A DNA stretch of 64,000 nt from Rhizobium sp. S152 (GCF_030380735.1 NZ_JAUDRZ010000004.1:186001-250000); one strand, 5' to 3'; counted from the stretch's first letter, positions 40,241 to 48,766 are shown. Notes: generated from the sequence alone by a model not told the origin. A program made the numbers and translations.

Positions 40241-40720
40241 TTATTTCTGCTTCGGCGCCTTGCCGTTGGTACGGAAGTTGCCGCTGAAGGCGGTGTCCTT
40301 GCTTTCGGCGGTGCATTCGATCGCGACCGGTTTTCCGCTGTAGGGGTTGCCCATCGTGCAGGTGCCGGCGACCTTGACCTGGCCGGTCATCTTCTGGCCG
40401 GCGCCGGTGACGACGAGATTGAGGGGAAGGCGGACATTGCCATTGGACGCGGCCTTGATCGCCGTGCCGTCGCCCTGGAAGCCGAGCATCTTGCCGCCCG
40501 AGGTGAAGATGAAGGTCACCTGGCCGTTCATCAGTGTTACGCTCGCCAGTTCTGCCTCGCAGCCTTTCGTTGCATCGACCTTGCCGACGACCAGCTTGGC
40601 GCATTTGCCCGCCAGCGTCAGGGCACCCGGGGCGCCGGGGAAATTCTGCGATGCTGCGCCGGCTGCCGATGCAGCGGTGGCGGTCAGAAGCGACGCCGCG
40701 GCCAAAACTAGCAATTTCAT
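40241..40720 (-). CDS. Secreted protein of unknown function (159 aa)
   Basis: A clear signal peptide (MKLLVLAAASLLTATAASAA) is followed by a ~140-residue mature part with four or more cysteines in LAGKCAKLVV, TKGCEAEL, VAGTCTMG and AIECTAES spacing, suggesting two disulfides in the periplasm. Beta-rich pattern. I do not recognise a named family. GAGGAAG just before the ATG at 40720 supports this start. Monocistronic, convergent with the SNase-like gene. Confidence 0.75.
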   Translation of the reverse strand: MKLLVLAAASLLTATAASAAGAASQNFPGAPGALTLAGKCAKLVVGKVDATKGCEAELASVTLMNGQVTFIFTSGGKMLGFQGDGTAIKAASNGNVRLPLNLVVTGAGQKMTGQVKVAGTCTMGNPYSGKPVAIECTAESKDTAFSGNFRTNGKAPKQK

Positions 40721-40900
40721 ATGTCTTCCTCGCATTGCACTCGATTTCGGCGCCGCTCGCGCCCGTTTCATGGCGAGCGGCTTGCCATTCTTCTGTGTTC
40801 GAAATTGGTCAGATCGACCGGAAGTCAAACGCTTTTTCCGTTGCCGCATGTGCTAGCGGGCGGGACTTGCGGCGGGCTGATGCGCTTGTGACTTGACGGG

Positions 40901-41131
40901 TGCAGGTGCCATTGCGTAACTGCAATCGACGGTTCCCCGACGAAGACTCGGAGGGGATTAATAGGGAACACGGTGCGTATGACCCAAGAGGGAACAAGAC
41001 CGTGGCTGCCCCCGCAACTGTAAGCGGATGCCGATCATCCTCGTGACCTTCTTCCGGAGGTCGTGCCACTGCGAAGCTGTTTCGCGGGAAGGCAGATGAG
41101 ACGCCGATATTCGCGAGCCAGGAGACCTGCC
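40901..41131 (+). promoter_or_regulatory. Cobalamin (adenosylcobalamin) riboswitch
   Basis: The stretch runs from TGCAGGTGCC (40901) through GATTAATAGGGAACACGGTG, GACCCAAGAGGGAAC and GCTGCCCCCGCAACTGTAAG to the B12 box GAGCCAGGAGACCTGCC (41115-41131). The order and spacing of these blocks match the cobalamin riboswitch class. It lies upstream of, and in the same direction as, the ABC importer genes starting at 41401, so it should turn that importer down when B12 is plentiful. Confidence 0.95.
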
Positions 41132-41183
41132 GTCAAAGAAAGATCCCATCAACCGGGCGGGGATGCCCGGAACAGGAGCGAAG

Positions 41184-41270
41184 ATGACGATATTCGACGA
41201 CGGCGCGAAACCTCTGGCCATCGGCATTGCCTGCCTTGGCTGCAGCCCTGATCGGGCCATTCACCTCTAG
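41184..41270 (+). CDS. Possible 28-aa leader peptide after the riboswitch
   Basis: CAGGAGCGAAG stands before an ATG that opens a 28-codon frame, MTIFDDGAKPLAIGIACLGC and eight more residues. It lies 53 bases past the B12 box and 130 bases before the binding-protein gene. The A-I-G-I-A-C stretch faintly recalls the N-terminus of cobalamin-pathway CobE/CbiG-type proteins, so this may be a leader peptide or the remnant of a lost gene. Weak support. Confidence 0.35.
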   Translation: MTIFDDGAKPLAIGIACLGCSPDRAIHL

Positions 41271-41400
41271 ACACGGTCACGCACGTCTTCCGCCACGCGG
41301 GCAGAGGTCCCGTGCCGGTTCGGCTGTGCCCGCCATTTGCATCGCGTCGCCGCGCTTGGCCGCGGGCGCGAGCGTCCTCTCCATTTTCAAGGGTTCATTC

Positions 41401-42417
41401 ATGCGCCAGTTTCTTCAGGCATTCAGCCTCATTGCTTTCACTGCCGGACTTTCCGCGCCCGCCATGGCGGCAACGCAGTATCCGCTGACGATTTCCAATT
41501 GCGGGCAGACGGTTACCTTCGACAAGGCGCCGGCGAAAATCGTGTCGATCGGTCAGGGAATGACGGAAATCCTCTTTTCGCTCGGTCTCAAGGACAGGAT
41601 CGCCGGCACGGCCGTCTGGGTCGGTCCGGTGCTGCTGCAGTTCGCCGCCGACAACGCCAAGATCAGGCGGCTTGCCGATAACGATCCGAGCTTCGAGGCC
41701 GTCGTCGGACAGGAGCCCGATCTGGTGGCCGCCGAGTTCGAGTGGCATGTCGGCGCCCAAGGATCGGTCGGCAAGCGCGAGCAATTTTCCGAGCTCGGCA
41801 TAAACAGCTACATCGCGCCTGCGGATTGCGTGGCGAAGATCAATGCCGACGGCGGCGATGGCGTGCGCAGGGAACTCTTCACGATGGAGCTGATCTACCA
41901 GGAGATCCGCGAGCTTTCGGCGATCTTCGACATCAGCGATCGCGGCGATGCGCTGATCTCGGAGCTGGAGGCGCGCGAGGCGAAGGCGACCGCATCGATC
42001 TCCGGTGCTGCGGCGAAGAACCTGCCCGTCGTCTTCTGGTTCTCCAGCAAGGAAGTGAATGGCGATGCCTTCATCGCCGGCAAGAACAGCGCGCCGGCCT
42101 ATATCCTGAAATCGATCGGGGCGCGGAACGTCGTGACGACGGAGGAGGAGTGGCCACTGGTCGGATGGGAAACGATCGCCGAGGCCAATCCCTCGGTCAT
42201 CGTGATCGCCACCATGGACCGCCGCCGCTATGCGGCCGACGATCCGGCGGTCAAGATCGACTTTCTGGAGAAGGACCCGGTGACCAGCCAGCTCGATGCC
42301 GTGAAGAACAGGCGCTTCGTGATGATGGATGCACAGTCGATGAACCCGACGATCCGGACCATCGACGGGATCGAGGAACTCGCCAGCGGCATCAAGGCGT
42401 TCGGGCTGACGCAGTGA
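41401..42417 (+). CDS. ABC transporter substrate-binding protein (BtuF/FecB-like), riboswitch-controlled
   Basis: A 338-residue protein with signal peptide MRQFLQAFSLIAFTAGLSAPAMA. The mature part is a class III binding protein with two lobes: PAKIVSIGQGMTEILFSLG and VVGQEPDLVAAEFEWHV, then WPLVGWETIAEANPSVIVI. The cobalamin riboswitch upstream suggests that it binds cobalamin or cobinamide; FecB-like siderophore binding remains possible by sequence alone. It leads an operon whose permease begins within its stop codon (GTGA). The ATG at 41401 is preferred to earlier in-frame starts because it opens directly on the signal peptide. Confidence 0.88.
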   Translation: MRQFLQAFSLIAFTAGLSAPAMAATQYPLTISNCGQTVTFDKAPAKIVSIGQGMTEILFSLGLKDRIAGTAVWVGPVLLQFAADNAKIRRLADNDPSFEAVVGQEPDLVAAEFEWHVGAQGSVGKREQFSELGINSYIAPADCVAKINADGGDGVRRELFTMELIYQEIRELSAIFDISDRGDALISELEAREAKATASISGAAAKNLPVVFWFSSKEVNGDAFIAGKNSAPAYILKSIGARNVVTTEEEWPLVGWETIAEANPSVIVIATMDRRRYAADDPAVKIDFLEKDPVTSQLDAVKNRRFVMMDAQSMNPTIRTIDGIEELASGIKAFGLTQ

Positions 42418-43454
42418 GCGGGGTGACCGTGCTTCGCGACAGGTGGTGGGCGCTGGGTGCGCTCATCACCCTCTCGCTTGTCCTGTTGGCGTTCATGGTC
42501 AGCCTGGCCGTGTCGATCGGGGAGATCGCCATTCCGCTGTCGACGACGGCAAAGGCTATCGCCAACCGTGTCTTTGGCGCGTCGTTCGAGCTTAGCCGTA
42601 TTCATCAGGGGATCATCTGGGACTACCGGCTGAGCCGGGCGCTGGTGGCGGCGAGCGTGGGGGCGGCGCTGGCGCTATGTGGCGTGATCCTGCAAGCGCT
42701 GCTGCGCAATCCGCTGGCGGAACCCTACGTGCTCGGTATTTCCGCGGGCGCCTCGACCGGGGCGGTGGCGGTGATGATCCTGGGGTTCGGCTATGGTCTG
42801 CTGACGCTGTCGTCAGGCGCATTCGTCGGCGCCGTGGTGGCCTTTCTGTTCGTGGCGGTGCTTGCCGCTGGAACGGGTGGGCAAAGCGACCGGATCGTGC
42901 TTGCCGGCGTCGCGGGCTCGCAGCTCTTCAATGCGCTGACCTCTTATATCGTGACGACCTCGGCCAATGCGGAGCAGGCGCGCGGCGTGATGTTCTGGCT
43001 GCTCGGCAGCCTCGGCGGCGTGCGCTGGTCGGACGTCTATCTCGCCGCGCCGATCGCGCTTGCGGGGTTCATCATCTGCATGCTGCATGCCAGGGCATTG
43101 GATGCCTTCGCGTTCGGCGTGGATGCGGCGGAGACACTCGGGATTTCCGTGCGTCGCGTACGCATCGTCCTGCTCGGGCTGACGGCGTTGATGACGGCCG
43201 CCGTGGTGAGTATCGTCGGGTCGATCGGTTTCGTCGGACTGGTCATTCCGCACGCGGCGCGTTTCATCGTCGGCCCCCTGCATCAGCGGCTGCTGCCGGC
43301 CGCGACGCTGATGGGGGCGATCTTCATGGTCGCGGCCGACATCGTCTCGCGCATCATCATACCGCAGCAGATCCTGCCGATCGGGGTCGTTACCGCGCTG
43401 TTCGGCGCGCCGGCTTTCGCGGTCATTCTTTACAGAGCAAGGACGGCTGCATGA
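42414..43454 (+). CDS. FecCD-family ABC permease (BtuC-like)
   Basis: A 346-residue inner-membrane permease with about ten helices. FecCD/BtuC signatures are RLSRALVAASVGAALALCGV, LQALLRNPLAEPYVLGISAG, and VGSIGFVGLVIPHAARFIVG near the ATPase-contact loop. It dimerises and forms the channel for the substrate delivered by the binding protein upstream. The GTG at 42414 overlaps the previous stop by 4 bases; the next gene overlaps its own stop in the same manner, so all three are translationally coupled under the cobalamin riboswitch. Confidence 0.93.
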   Translation: MSGVTVLRDRWWALGALITLSLVLLAFMVSLAVSIGEIAIPLSTTAKAIANRVFGASFELSRIHQGIIWDYRLSRALVAASVGAALALCGVILQALLRNPLAEPYVLGISAGASTGAVAVMILGFGYGLLTLSSGAFVGAVVAFLFVAVLAAGTGGQSDRIVLAGVAGSQLFNALTSYIVTTSANAEQARGVMFWLLGSLGGVRWSDVYLAAPIALAGFIICMLHARALDAFAFGVDAAETLGISVRRVRIVLLGLTALMTAAVVSIVGSIGFVGLVIPHAARFIVGPLHQRLLPAATLMGAIFMVAADIVSRIIIPQQILPIGVVTALFGAPAFAVILYRARTAA

Positions 43455-44215
43455 GCATCACGGTCGACAAGGTACAGTGGGCGGCCGGCAATCGACTGAT
43501 CGTCGATGGTGTGAGCCTCGACGTGACACCTGGCAAGATGCTGGGGCTGCTCGGTCCGAACGGATCGGGAAAATCCAGCCTGCTGCGGCTGATCTCGGGA
43601 TTGCGCAAGGTGAAGAGCGGCGTGATCCGGCTTGGCGACGCCGATGTCTCCTCGATGCGGCGCATCGAGATCGCACGGCGCGTGGCCCTCGTGGAGCAGC
43701 AAAGCGGCACCGATGCACAACTCACCGTCGGTGACGTGGTGAAGCTCGGGCGAACGCCGCATCGCGGGGCGCTTGGCGCGTGGAATGCCGATGACCAGCG
43801 GGCAGTAAGCAATGCGCTTAAGCAGGTGGACATGGCCGAGCGCGCCGGGCAGCTTTGGCATACGCTCTCCGGCGGCGAGCGGCAGCGGGTGCAGATCGCC
43901 CGCGCACTGGCGCAGACGCCCAGCGAATTGCTGCTCGACGAACCAACCAATCATCTCGATATCCAGCACCAGCTGGAGATTCTGTCGCTGGTCTCTCGGA
44001 TACCGGTGACGAGCGTGGTGGCGCTCCATGACCTGAACCTCGCGGCGATGTTCTGCGACAGTCTGGCCGTACTGCATTATGGCCGGCTGGTCGCTTCGGG
44101 CACGCCCGAGGAGGTGCTGACTGAAACGTTGATCAAGGATGTTTTCGGGGTATGCGCCCTGGTGACGCGGTCGGAATTCCATGGCCGGGTTCAGGTACAC
44201 TACCGAATGGCTTAA
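43451..44215 (+). CDS. ABC transporter ATP-binding protein (BtuD/FecE-like)
   Basis: A 254-residue ATPase. Walker A is GPNGSGKSSLL, the signature LSGGERQRVQIARALAQ, Walker B ELLLDEPTNHLD, and the switch histidine in VALHDLNLAA. These are the standard marks of the cobalamin/siderophore importer class. It is the last gene of the riboswitch-controlled operon; a perfect inverted repeat with a short T run at 44286 follows. Confidence 0.93.
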   Translation: MSITVDKVQWAAGNRLIVDGVSLDVTPGKMLGLLGPNGSGKSSLLRLISGLRKVKSGVIRLGDADVSSMRRIEIARRVALVEQQSGTDAQLTVGDVVKLGRTPHRGALGAWNADDQRAVSNALKQVDMAERAGQLWHTLSGGERQRVQIARALAQTPSELLLDEPTNHLDIQHQLEILSLVSRIPVTSVVALHDLNLAAMFCDSLAVLHYGRLVASGTPEEVLTETLIKDVFGVCALVTRSEFHGRVQVHYRMA

Positions 44216-44285
44216 TCGCGATGCTTGCGGGCGACGCCCGGGGCTCGCCGGGCGTGCGGTGCCGATCGCAGGCCGTAATCCCGGT

Positions 44286-44310
44286 CACTACCGAAGCGGT
44301 AGTGTTTCTC
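44286..44310 (+). terminator. Probable terminator of the importer operon
   Basis: CACTACCG (44286-44293), AAG, CGGTAGTG (44297-44304), then TTTCT. A perfect 8-base stem 70 bases after the last stop. Confidence 0.6.
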
Positions 44311-44858
44311 CGTCGAACTTACCCGATTGAGGGTGCAGACACGGAAGTAAAACGATGCAGTGTTGCATTTGATACTCATGGGCCGGCAGATCGGTGCACC
44401 ACTTGGTCGGTTTACAGTGAAAGATCGCGAAAAAACATTAGTTACCACTGATGTAGTACGTCCTAACTTAAAAGATATGTGGAATATAGGGGGTGAGTGT
44501 AGTAACAATATCCACATACAAAGAATTGGCAGGGAATTCGAGCGCCTCAATTGGCCGTTCACTGCCGATCTCCCCGAGGTAACCGCGTCCTGTAGAGTAT
44601 AGTTTGCGTCCAGGGTAAAGTTTCTCCGAGGAGTGCGGCCTTTCAACTTGAAGTACAGTCTGCCGCAGTTGACCTGGCGTCGCCCGGTCTGGCTGGGAAG
44701 GCGCGTGCTTGTCGAAATATCGAATTGCTTAGGACTTCGAACGGGATGCAGACGCTGCGGGCTAGATGCGCTCGCGTGCTGTCGCGGCAGACTACAATGT
44801 TAACGGGGAGACAGCCGCCGGTGCGGACGGCTGTGGTGCCAGGTAGGGAGTAGGTCCG
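44311..44858 (+). other. Intergenic, AT-richer region before the LuxR-type gene
   Basis: About 550 bases. The part around 44400-44540 is clearly AT-richer than its surroundings. I find no convincing coding frame. A hairpin ACAGCCG / CGGCTGT at 44811-44834 lies in the probable 5' leader of the following regulator gene. It may hold the promoter of that gene and imported or decayed sequence. Confidence 0.4.
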
Positions 44859-45986
44859 ATGATCAACATCTTCGGTGACGATGCGTATTTGTCGCTTGTG
44901 CAATCAATCTATGAAACGGTGGTCGATCCCCGCGAATGGGAGAAGGTCATCGCTGAAATCGTCAATATCACTCATGCCTCGGCCGGCGCCGTCGTCGGCT
45001 TCAAGGGAAAGGACGACCGGCGCGTCAGCGGCCTGGCAAAAGGGATTTCCAAGACATTGCTCTGCAGCCCTCAGGTCGTCAGCGCGCTCTATGCCTGCAC
45101 CATGTCGGTGGGGCAGGGCGCGGTGGTCAATATCGACTTCAAGACACGGCTCAGCCCGGAATGGGGGCCATCGCTGCACGAATGCTTCGGCAACGAAGGG
45201 ACGCTGCTGGTTCTCGTGGTGATGAAGGAGGCGGGGCGGCAGATCTCGCTGCTCGTTCACTTCAATCACACGCACCGCAACGAAATCGAATATGCGACGC
45301 ATGCGCTGATGAAGCTTCTGCCGCATTGCCAGACGGCGATCGCGATCCAGAAGGCCAACCTGCAGGAACGGGAGCGCTCCTCGCAGATGGAGAGTGCCTT
45401 CTTCAGTTCGCCTGCGCCCTCGGCCATCATTACCGCCGATTACCAGGTGCGCTGCGCCAACCAGAGCTTCGAGAAGTTCGCCGAAGCGTCGCACCAGTTG
45501 CTCGAGTATCGCGACTCGGCGCTCGATTTCATCGATCCGATGCTGGAGGACGCCATCTCCCAGCTTCTGTCTTTGGCGACCTCACACAGCCGCATGCGGC
45601 ACATCGCCTGCGCGGAAGATCGGACGAAAAGCGTGAAATGGCTGGTCAGCGTCGACGCGCTGTCCGGGCGGGGCGCGTTCGGAACGCAGTTCAAGAGCGT
45701 ATTCGCGAGCAACGAAGGGGTGTTCATGCTGACCATCCGCGAACTCGGCAAGAATACACTGCTCAGGCCGGAAATGATCAAATCGATCTTCGGGCTGACG
45801 GCGACGGAGGCCAATCTGGCCCACAGCCTCTTGAACGGGGATACAGCTTCGGAAATCGCGCGTCAGCGCGGCGTATCGAAGAACACCATCCACAATCAGC
45901 TTGCTTCGGCGATGGCTCGGGTGGGGGTGAACCGTCAGACGCAGTTCATGCATTGCCTCGCGGGGCTCGCGAACTTCACGCATTGA
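44859..45986 (+). CDS. LuxR-family transcriptional regulator
   Basis: A 375-residue protein. The long N-terminal part (1-300) contains a PAS-like segment (about 183-290: FFSSPAPSAIITADYQVRCA). The C-terminal ~65 residues are a LuxR-type helix-turn-helix: FGLTATEANLAHSLLNGDTA, then SEIARQRGVSKNTIHNQLAS. Such large one-component LuxR proteins are frequent in rhizobia. No ligand can be named. It converges with the curli-like genes, and by analogy with CsgD it might control them, but only proximity supports this. The start follows AGGTAGGGAG. Confidence 0.85.
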   Translation: MINIFGDDAYLSLVQSIYETVVDPREWEKVIAEIVNITHASAGAVVGFKGKDDRRVSGLAKGISKTLLCSPQVVSALYACTMSVGQGAVVNIDFKTRLSPEWGPSLHECFGNEGTLLVLVVMKEAGRQISLLVHFNHTHRNEIEYATHALMKLLPHCQTAIAIQKANLQERERSSQMESAFFSSPAPSAIITADYQVRCANQSFEKFAEASHQLLEYRDSALDFIDPMLEDAISQLLSLATSHSRMRHIACAEDRTKSVKWLVSVDALSGRGAFGTQFKSVFASNEGVFMLTIRELGKNTLLRPEMIKSIFGLTATEANLAHSLLNGDTASEIARQRGVSKNTIHNQLASAMARVGVNRQTQFMHCLAGLANFTH

Positions 45987-46024
45987 GAACCGAGGCCGGC
46001 GCAACAGGCGCCGGCAATTCGTCG

Positions 46025-47320
46025 TCAGAAACGCCAGGTGATATTGGCCTTGGCGGAGAAGTTGATGGCGTGGCTGGTGTCGACCGTCGGCGTCGTGCCG
46101 CCGGCGCCATCGGCCACATACTTGATCGTCGGCACCTTGCTGGTGAAATCGATGCCCGTGGTGAAGCCGACGGCAACATTCTCGCTGGCGTCGTAGCGGA
46201 TGCCGGCATTGAGGCCGGCAAGGATGGCGGCGTCGTTGCGCGTCTCCGAGATGGAATCAAAGCCGGCAACGGATACACCCGGGATGATCGCCGAATACTG
46301 GCTGCGATAGCGCGAATGCAGGTGTGCCGCGCCCAGGGTGGCGTCCAGCGTGAGCGCGAGATCCGGCTGGATCTGCTTGCTCAGGGATAGCCCGGCGATC
46401 GCGCCGATATAACGCGCGTCCAGTTCATCGTTCTGCGCGACACCGACGTCGGGCACATCGACGCCGGGAATGCTGGCGCCGATATCGAGCGTCTGCGTGA
46501 AGTCGACATCGCGGTCGATGGAGCGGTAGGTTGGCCCGATCTTGGGTGTGATCGTCCAGCCGTCGGAGAGGGCGATCGGGGCGCCAAGGAGCAGCGTCTG
46601 ATCAAATGCGGTGACGTCTTCGGAGCGGGAAGAGACGAGCGCGCTGCCGCTGAGGTCGCCTTCGGCCCTCAAGGTGAAACCGGTATTGTCACCATAGGCA
46701 CCAACAGCCGTTGCGCTGCCAGTCGCGCCATTTGTAACAAGCGCCGTAAATACACCGCCGGTAATGGCGCTATTGGAGGCGAACTGCGTTATCTGCCCGG
46801 TTCCGGCGGATGCCGCGCTGGCACTGATACCAGCAGTCCCTCCCGCACTATCGGTTACAGTGACAACAGCTGTAGTTGCAGCGGGTGCCGGGAATCCAAG
46901 CGTGATCGAGCCGTACCCCGTGTTTCCCAAAGTCAGATCGAACGAGCTTCCCCCAGCCAAACTCGTGCGGCTCGATGAATCCGTCGAAAGCCCGGCGATG
47001 CCGCCGCTCCATTCCAGGACCAGCGGCTGTTCGCCGATTTCGCCGATCGGGAGATTGAGAGTGTAGCCGATGCCGAGCCCGATATCGGTCACGCGACTGC
47101 CGGCGCTGCCGGTGAAGACATCCGTGTCTCGGGCATCCCAGCTTGGCAGGTTCAGCCAATTGACGCCGGTTTCGAGCTCGAAGGATGGCGACAAGCTGTC
47201 ATTGTTGCCGGTTTTGGCTGAATTGTCCTGGGCAAAGGCGCCGGAACCTGTCAATGCCGTCAACACGGAGGCGGCAACAACTGCCAGCCTGCCCGAACGA
47301 ATGGATACAGAACTCCCCAT
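46025..47320 (-). CDS. Outer-membrane beta-barrel-like protein beside curlin genes
   Basis: A 431-residue exported protein. The signal peptide is about 30 residues (ending TGSGAFAQ). The mature part alternates polar and hydrophobic residues over its whole length and ends ANITWRF, with the C-terminal Phe that marks outer-membrane barrels. A central Gly/Ala/Ser/Thr-rich section (~155-215) looks like an extracellular loop. It is not CsgG (no lipoprotein signal, different pattern) and I recognise no named family. It lies 131 bases downstream of a csgH-like gene on the same strand, so it may belong to the curli-like locus, perhaps as a pore or adhesin. Confidence 0.65.
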   Translation of the reverse strand: MGSSVSIRSGRLAVVAASVLTALTGSGAFAQDNSAKTGNNDSLSPSFELETGVNWLNLPSWDARDTDVFTGSAGSRVTDIGLGIGYTLNLPIGEIGEQPLVLEWSGGIAGLSTDSSSRTSLAGGSSFDLTLGNTGYGSITLGFPAPAATTAVVTVTDSAGGTAGISASAASAGTGQITQFASNSAITGGVFTALVTNGATGSATAVGAYGDNTGFTLRAEGDLSGSALVSSRSEDVTAFDQTLLLGAPIALSDGWTITPKIGPTYRSIDRDVDFTQTLDIGASIPGVDVPDVGVAQNDELDARYIGAIAGLSLSKQIQPDLALTLDATLGAAHLHSRYRSQYSAIIPGVSVAGFDSISETRNDAAILAGLNAGIRYDASENVAVGFTTGIDFTSKVPTIKYVADGAGGTTPTVDTSHAINFSAKANITWRF

Positions 47321-47451
47321 TCTTCTCCGCTACCCCCACTGTCGGCCAACCCCTCGGCCGAATCCTGAGCGAAACGGTACATTATATTAGAATATAATCA
47401 ATCGCCTGGAGGCTGGCGGCACATCGCCGTGCATTAGGCGATGCAGAAATG

Positions 47452-47754
47452 TCACGGGACCGATATGCGACACAGCGTTTCACCGGTCGGGCCATAAACC
47501 GTCAGGCGCGCACTCCAGCCGTTGTCGGACGCCGAGACGACGACCTGCGACAGCGACAGACGCCCTGCTGCCGTCTTTTCGAAATCGCCGCCCTGCATGT
47601 TGCTGGAAGTGTTCCCGCCTGAACTCGAGACGATCTCGAACTGGTAGCTGCCCTGACCACGGCCTTCGCCATTGATCATTGGTACGAGGGTGAGCATGCC
47701 GCCCCTGTCGTGATGCTCGATGATGCATTCTACCGGGGGTGCCATCGCCATCAT
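47452..47754 (-). CDS. csgH: CsgH-like curli chaperone
   Basis: About 100 residues, beta-rich. The stretch GQGSYQFEIVSSSGGNTSSN then MQGGDFEKTAAGRLSLSQVV and GWSARLTVYGPTGETLC follows the immunoglobulin-like pattern of CsgH, the alphaproteobacterial counterpart of CsgC that stops curlin from assembling inside the periplasm. Two cysteines (near residues 9 and 95) could bond. The start at 47754 was chosen for an AAAGGAG site 8 bases upstream. With this start no signal peptide is visible, odd for a periplasmic chaperone. It follows the curlin gene, after a terminator hairpin. Confidence 0.7.
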   Translation of the reverse strand: MMAMAPPVECIIEHHDRGGMLTLVPMINGEGRGQGSYQFEIVSSSGGNTSSNMQGGDFEKTAAGRLSLSQVVVSASDNGWSARLTVYGPTGETLCRISVP

Positions 47755-47772
47755 CTCGCCGCTCCTTTCATC

Positions 47773-47806
47773 AAAAAAAAGGAGGCCAGCGTTGTCAGCG
47801 CTGGCC
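47773..47806 (-). terminator. Intrinsic terminator between curlin gene and csgH-like gene
   Basis: On the minus strand GGCCAGCG, 7-base loop, CGCTGGCC, TCC, then eight T. It follows the curlin stop by about 20 bases. The ribosome-binding site of the csgH-like gene begins within a few bases of the T run, so readthrough transcripts alone would give chaperone. Confidence 0.85.
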
Positions 47807-47824
47807 CTAGGTACGTCACCGAAC

Positions 47825-48187
47825 TTAGTACTGAACAGTGGTAGAGCTGTTGCCGACGCCGTTCTGATAGGTCGTCGAGTTGTTGCCGTAGCCATACTGG
47901 AACGTGCCGGAAACGTTGCCCCAGCCGTCCTGGACGGTTAGCGAGTTGTTGCCGATGCCATACTGAGACGTGCCCGACATGTTGTACTTGCCGTACTGGA
48001 TGGTATTGGCATTGTTGAAGAAGCCGGTCTGGCCCGTGCCGCTGAAGTTGCCCCAGCCAGCCTGGCCGGTGCCGGCCTTGTTGCCCCAGCCGGACTGCGA
48101 CGTGAAGGAATTGTTGCCGCCTGCATAGGCTGCAGTGATCGACGAGAGTGCAATCGCTGCGGTGAAAATTACGCCCTTGATCTTCAT
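47825..48187 (-). CDS. Curlin-repeat protein (CsgA-like amyloid subunit)
   Basis: A 120-residue secreted protein. The signal peptide is MKIKGVIFTAAIALSSITAAYA. Residues 27-120 are a string of 11-residue units of type T-x-Q-x-G-x-G-N-x-S-x, for example TVQDGWGNVSG, TFQYGYGNNST and TYQNGVGNSST, ending TVQY. Gln and Asn at fixed positions in each unit are the core ladder residues of curli. It therefore very probably forms an extracellular amyloid fibre through a stacked beta-sheet. AGGAAGAGGAG precedes the ATG. No csgB, csgE, csgF or csgG is seen in the window, so export would rely on genes elsewhere. Confidence 0.88.
   Translation of the reverse strand: MKIKGVIFTAAIALSSITAAYAGGNNSFTSQSGWGNKAGTGQAGWGNFSGTGQTGFFNNANTIQYGKYNMSGTSQYGIGNNSLTVQDGWGNVSGTFQYGYGNNSTTYQNGVGNSSTTVQY
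47828..48109 (-). repeat. Tandem 33-bp units encoding curlin repeats
   Basis: Eight to nine degenerate 33-base units, each coding an 11-residue beta-strand turn of the curlin protein. Divergence between units is high at the DNA level while Q, G and N positions are kept, so the repeat is maintained by protein selection. Confidence 0.8.
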
Positions 48188-48609
48188 GGTTATCTCCTCT
48201 TCCTCCGCCGGATTGACGGTAAGGAGACACTAGCCCAGAGCGCGGATGGCGGGGCCTTCAAAGCTTACCTAAGGGAAGTGTGATTTCCCCGACGCGGATG
48301 ATCGAACCGATGATGCTCGTATGGACGCAATCAAACGGCGTTGCCGATCTCCCCATGGAAATAGGGAAACGTACTATGTGTCTGGTGGACGGGTTATCGC
48401 GGATCGGTCGGAAAGGTTGCGTCTGGGCCTGCCAGGGCCGGTGTTTTCCACAGGTGTCCGAGGCTCTTTCCCACGCATCGAAGATGACTTGCGACAGGTA
48501 GCCGAAACAAGGGGAATTGGGGCGGACGCTTCGTTGCGCAATTGCGTGGCGGCTTCCGCGTCACTCCGGCGCATCGCGGAAAATATCATTTCAAATCAAG
48601 GAGATCGGA
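48188..48609. other. Intergenic region upstream of the curlin gene
   Basis: About 420 bases. It must contain the curlin promoter on the minus strand (next to 48200-48300), but I cannot name a confident -35/-10. A plus-strand frame of about 110 codons crosses into the tRNA and is not accepted as a gene. Nothing else is supported. Confidence 0.4.
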
Positions 48610-48684
<75 letters not shown>

Positions 48685-48766
48685 ATCCGATGTCGGCGCA
48701 TAGACCACAAACCCATTTGGCCGTCAATAGCCTTTTTCGGATTTGTGACACGCGCCGCTCGAACCC

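Noticed and set aside
47828..48109. Tandem repeat considered as a CRISPR array
   Set aside because: 33-base units have no spacers and encode curlin repeats after a signal peptide.
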